From Selenomonadaceae bacterium (lineage in GTDB: Bacteria > Bacillota > Negativicutes > Selenomonadales > Selenomonadaceae): a stretch of DNA of 34,017 nucleotides. The notes beneath the pieces are model-generated. The model saw nothing but the letters and a program-made list of their open reading frames with translations. It did no database searches and was not told where the DNA came from. Positions within the stretch are counted from its first letter, which is position 1. Each line of letters opens with the position of its first letter. The stretch covers positions 1 through 34,017 of the forward strand of contig JAFVEM010000051.1 in the NCBI GenBank assembly GCA_017476005.1. The letters run 5' to 3'. A program made the position numbers and the translations under genes. This document shows positions 31,376 to 34,017 of this stretch, one piece after another.

Positions 31376-31404
31376 TTAATGTCTCTGGTAAAATACGCTA
31401 TAAT
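31376..31404 (+). promoter_or_regulatory. Candidate repressor-maintenance promoter
   Basis: TATAAT at 31399-31404 with a weak -35 TTAATG 17 nt upstream at 31376-31381. A weak -35 suits a promoter that needs activation or is auto-repressed. It lies 28 nt before the repressor ATG. Confidence 0.5.
31388..31402 (+). promoter_or_regulatory. Candidate operator copy 2
   Basis: The 15-mer GTAAAATACGCTATA overlaps the -10 of the + promoter. It repeats the 31326-31340 site in the same direction, 62 nt apart (about six helical turns), so repressor bound here would block its own promoter. Confidence 0.4.
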
Positions 31405-31431
31405 ATAGTTTTTCAGTGGGAGGTGTGTATC

Positions 31432-32118
31432 ATGGGGGGAAAAATCAGTATAGGCCAGTTTATCAAAGACAGGAGGATTGCCCTAGGAATCACACAACGC
31501 GAGGTCGCGCTAAGTATCGGAGTGACCGAGGCCTCCGTAAGTCGCTGGGAGTCCGGCGGCATCGGTAATATGCGGCGCGACAGAATTGCCAAATTAGCTA
31601 AAGCCCTGCGGATACCGCCGACAGTGCTACTGGAGGGGAATGTCGAGGCTGATAGCGTAAACCAAGATGGCGTTGTTTCAATCCCCAAAAACTACGGTCT
31701 GCAAACCGTAAAAAATGTCATGCGCTCTGTGGGGAAAGACGTGCGCTTGGTGCCGCGCATCGGCGCAATCGCCTGTGGCTCTCCCATACTAGCCGAGGAA
31801 AACCTTGACGGCTATGAGTACATAGACAGCCGCATCAAAGCCGATTTCGCTCTTACAGTGAAAGGTGACTCCATGATAGATGTTGGGATTCAGGACGGTT
31901 ATACGGTTTTTATAAAGCAGACCGAGGACGTGGACAACGGGGATATAGCCGCTGTGCTAATCGATGGGGAGGCCACCCTGAAACGAGTGTACAAAGAGCA
32001 AAATGGCATGGTGCTTATCCCGGCCAACAAAAAATACCGCCCCCGGGTTATAACGGAGGCGGATGGACAAAACGTAAGGATACTGGGTAAAGCTGTGGCC
32101 ATTAAAGGGGAACTGTAA
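31432..32118 (+). CDS. CI-like phage repressor with S24 (LexA-type) autopeptidase
   Basis: A 228-residue protein from the ATG at 31432, after GGGAGG; an upstream in-frame ATG overlaps the operators. Residues 8-62 are an HTH_3 domain (GITQREVALSIGVTEASVSRWESG). The C-terminal peptidase has the cleavage region GAIACGSPI (Cys115-Gly116), catalytic Ser in GDSM (Ser147) and Lys in ATLKRVY (Lys184). It keeps the prophage silent and is inactivated by RecA-stimulated self-cleavage during DNA damage. It is the first gene of the + strand lysogeny transcript. Confidence 0.92.
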   Translation: MGGKISIGQFIKDRRIALGITQREVALSIGVTEASVSRWESGGIGNMRRDRIAKLAKALRIPPTVLLEGNVEADSVNQDGVVSIPKNYGLQTVKNVMRSVGKDVRLVPRIGAIACGSPILAEENLDGYEYIDSRIKADFALTVKGDSMIDVGIQDGYTVFIKQTEDVDNGDIAAVLIDGEATLKRVYKEQNGMVLIPANKKYRPRVITEADGQNVRILGKAVAIKGEL

Positions 32119-32131
32119 AGGAGTGATAACA

Positions 32132-32713
32132 TTGAAATGGTATCAGAAAACGTGGGTTATGTGGTTTTTCCTTATTGGGTGCTGGCCTATAGGAGTAGCG
32201 TTGCTGTTAATGCACCGCCAGCAGTACACCCAGAAAAAGTTCTTTACGATTCTCGCCCTGACGGGGCTGTGGTTTCTGTGCGTCCTTGGGCATTCCCGCC
32301 AAGCAGATGTTCAAAAGAAACAGTATGAGCAAGCTATAGCTGAATCGCAAATGGCCACGAAAAATGCCCAGCCGCAAAAAGAGCGTATCGAAAGTTATGT
32401 CAAACAGCATTTACCGCTAGCGGAAAATATTATGGTGACTTTGTGGCAATCCCCCGATATATACACAGTTTATTTTCAATTGAAAAAACCAAATCTAACC
32501 CCTGAAGAAGCAAAGCTATTAGGAAAAACAGCTATTGAAACGCTAATTAATGGCAAGTTGGATGCCAAAATTTTACAATACAAGTCTGTTGTCCTTATGA
32601 GTAACGGTAGTAGTGTGCTTGTTTCCTACAATAATTCAATCCCCGGAGTAACCGAGGGCGAACCTAGCTTTATGGCAAGCACTGCTGGACAAGTTCCACA
32701 AAAAATGGAGTGA
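32132..32713 (+). CDS. Two-helix membrane protein of the lysogeny module
   Basis: Starts at a TTG (32132), 8 nt after AAAGGAG; a GTG nine bases earlier is too close. The 193-residue product has two membrane helices (about 7-27 and 36-54) with a QQYTQKKFF cytoplasmic loop, then a soluble domain with a coiled-coil-like start and alternating strands. Expressed with the repressor, it may be a lysogenic conversion or superinfection-exclusion protein. No family recognised. Confidence 0.65.
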   Translation: MKWYQKTWVMWFFLIGCWPIGVALLLMHRQQYTQKKFFTILALTGLWFLCVLGHSRQADVQKKQYEQAIAESQMATKNAQPQKERIESYVKQHLPLAENIMVTLWQSPDIYTVYFQLKKPNLTPEEAKLLGKTAIETLINGKLDAKILQYKSVVLMSNGSSVLVSYNNSIPGVTEGEPSFMASTAGQVPQKME

Positions 32714-32719
32714 TGACAA

Positions 32720-33778
32720 ATGGACTTCAACGATAAGCTACAGGCGTTTGGGGAGAGAGTCTCTAGGGTAAAGGATAGCGCGACGACCGAAGAAGCGACC
32801 AAGATGTATCTGATTGTGCCTTTCTTGCGGCTACTGGGTTACGATGACACTAACCCCGATGATATTAAGCCGGAATATAATGCTGGTTTTGGCGTAAACC
32901 AAGCGCCCAAGGTCGATTATGCTGTTATGGACGGAACCGGACAACCTATAATCATCATCGAAGCCAAATGTCAAAGCACAGCATTGAACGACAGTCACGC
33001 ATCGCAATTAGCGCAGTATTTCGCGGCTACCCCGGTTAGACTTGGCATACTAACTAACGGGCTGGTGTGGCGTTGCTATACTGATTTACAGACCGCCAAC
33101 ATAATGGATAATGCGCCGTTTTTTGTTTTTAATGTGTCAGAGTTGACAACAGCTCAAATGGCTGTAATAGCGAAAATTAGAAAAGGGCAATTCGACTTAT
33201 CGGGTATGACCGGCATCGCCCAAGAGCTTGAATATACTAAACGCGTAAAAACTTTTCTGTCAAAGTGTTTTTTGGGGCAAGATGATAACTTTGTAAAACT
33301 AGTACTCGCCGGGGTTGAATATCAGGGTAACAGAACATCAAATGCCGTAGCCACCTTTCGACCGATAATAAAACGGGTATTTGCGAGCCTGTTGGACGAG
33401 CGATTCCAAAATGACACCGTTTCCTTAGAAGGCAACAATAATCAAGCGGACGGGAATACTTTGTCAACCAATATGGAAGATACATGGCTGGAAGCCGTAA
33501 AAGTGGCATTAGGCGATGCGCTGACAGGCCACACGCTACAAGGCGAGAAACATACGCGAGCCAATCCGCTCCCCTCGTATTTATCGGTAATGCTTGACGG
33601 ACTAAGGCATAAAATAATATGCCGATTATACATCTACGAGCGAAAGAAAAAGCTGTTTATCCGTAAGCATCACCCGGACGAAATTAAACACTATATAGAC
33701 ACCCCTGCCGACGTGCAAAGCCACAGTGGAGATTTGGTGCGCCAGCTCCGAAACATTTTAACCCCAATTACTTCCTAA
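32720..33778 (+). CDS. Stand-alone HsdR_N-like PD-(D/E)xK nuclease-fold protein
   Basis: A 352-residue protein. Residues 25-130 match the type I restriction enzyme R-subunit N-terminal domain: FLRLLGYD, then KVDYAVM (Asp66), then IIIIEAKCQ (Glu81, Lys83), QLAQYFAAT and GILTNGLVWRCY. The rest (140-352) is unlike a helicase, and no HsdM/HsdS genes are nearby. Such proteins are common next to integrases in Bacillota prophages. A role in defence of the lysogen against other phages is possible; the active-site residues are present. Confidence 0.8.
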   Translation: MDFNDKLQAFGERVSRVKDSATTEEATKMYLIVPFLRLLGYDDTNPDDIKPEYNAGFGVNQAPKVDYAVMDGTGQPIIIIEAKCQSTALNDSHASQLAQYFAATPVRLGILTNGLVWRCYTDLQTANIMDNAPFFVFNVSELTTAQMAVIAKIRKGQFDLSGMTGIAQELEYTKRVKTFLSKCFLGQDDNFVKLVLAGVEYQGNRTSNAVATFRPIIKRVFASLLDERFQNDTVSLEGNNNQADGNTLSTNMEDTWLEAVKVALGDALTGHTLQGEKHTRANPLPSYLSVMLDGLRHKIICRLYIYERKKKLFIRKHHPDEIKHYIDTPADVQSHSGDLVRQLRNILTPITS

Positions 33779-33796
33779 GAGGGCAGGTGAAGCCAC

Positions 33797-34017
33797 ATGG
33801 CAAAGGTACGAACTCGCAAGCGCGGCAAGACTTATTCTTACATCTTCGAGGCCGGGCAGCAGGACGGCAAACGCAAGGTGGTTGAAAAAGGTGGCTTCCC
33901 GACGAAGAAGGAAGCCTATGAGGCAGGAGTAACCGCTTTTGCCGATTGGAAGCACGGGAATATCGGGATAACCAGCGAGAGAATAACTGTAAAAGAATAT
34001 TTGGCCAAGTGGCTGGA
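33797..34017 (+). CDS. int: Tyrosine integrase, N-terminal part (runs off the window)
   Basis: The first 73 residues are visible. They comprise an arm-type DNA-binding AP2-like domain (RKRGKTYSYIFEAG, KRKVVEKGGFPTKKEA) and the start of the core-binding helix (ITVKEYLAKWL). The catalytic domain lies beyond 34017. GGCAGG-type site before the ATG. It inserts the phage into the host chromosome; the attachment site is expected just right of the window. Confidence 0.85.
   Translation, partial: MAKVRTRKRGKTYSYIFEAGQQDGKRKVVEKGGFPTKKEAYEAGVTAFADWKHGNIGITSERITVKEYLAKWL

Noticed and set aside
1-34017. tRNA genes, rRNA genes, CRISPR arrays, insertion sequences
   Set aside because: No cloverleaf, rRNA segment, regularly spaced repeat array or transposase was recognised by eye; a tRNAscan or ISfinder search was not possible here.

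Overview
This window is most of the left-to-right span of a temperate, tailed-phage genome (a prophage) from a Bacillota-like host. Signs of the host group are strong AGGAGG ribosome-binding sites, frequent GTG/TTG starts, and a gene set typical of phages of that phylum (DUF2800, DUF2815, VapE, PcfJ, VRR-NUC, SNF2 helicase, DUF1073 portal). Roughly even GC could suit Negativicutes or Clostridia; the sequence alone does not settle this.

Layout, right to left. The lysogeny module reads on +: an S24/LexA-type repressor, a two-helix membrane protein, a stand-alone PD-(D/E)xK (HsdR_N-like) nuclease and the start of a tyrosine integrase that runs off the window. A divergent operator region at 31253-31431 separates it from the lytic genes, which are nearly all on the minus strand. 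First comes a Cro-like gene split by a -1 frame change at a slippery heptamer, then an excisionase-like HTH gene and small early genes. The replication and recombination block follows: DUF2800 nuclease, DUF2815, family A DNA polymerase, a possible diverged sliding clamp, PcfJ, VapE primase/helicase, VRR-NUC, a SNF2 helicase broken by 4 nt inside its P-loop, MazG, a NUMOD4 protein, ThyX and a sigma-like regulator. A 186-bp palindromic element lies beside VapE, and three perfect DnaA boxes lie just before the packaging genes.

Packaging and head genes come next: small terminase, large terminase, portal and a MuF head protein. The large terminase carries an intein next to its nuclease motif, and a complete HNH endonuclease gene lies inside that intein in another reading frame. 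The MuF protein ends in a DUF6883-like toxin domain and is followed by a DUF4926-like immunity gene.

The left 8.5 kb is an accessory island where capsid genes would often be found. It holds a ParB-methyltransferase, an amidoligase/GGCT pair with an amidoligase-related paralogue, DUF4417 and DUF1810 proteins, and three proteins sharing the same Gly/Arg-rich N-terminal leader joined to ADP-ribosyltransferase-like domains, two of them followed by small ORFs. Similar hairpin terminators separate these genes into cassettes, as in phage morons.

The strongest candidates for something new are the out-of-frame endonuclease nested in a terminase intein and the leader-tagged ADP-ribosyltransferase cassettes next to a MuF toxin. 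One caution: three of the frame changes described (Cro-like gene, a leader ORF, the intein/HNH junction) could each be mended by adding one base to a homopolymer, so raw-read support matters.
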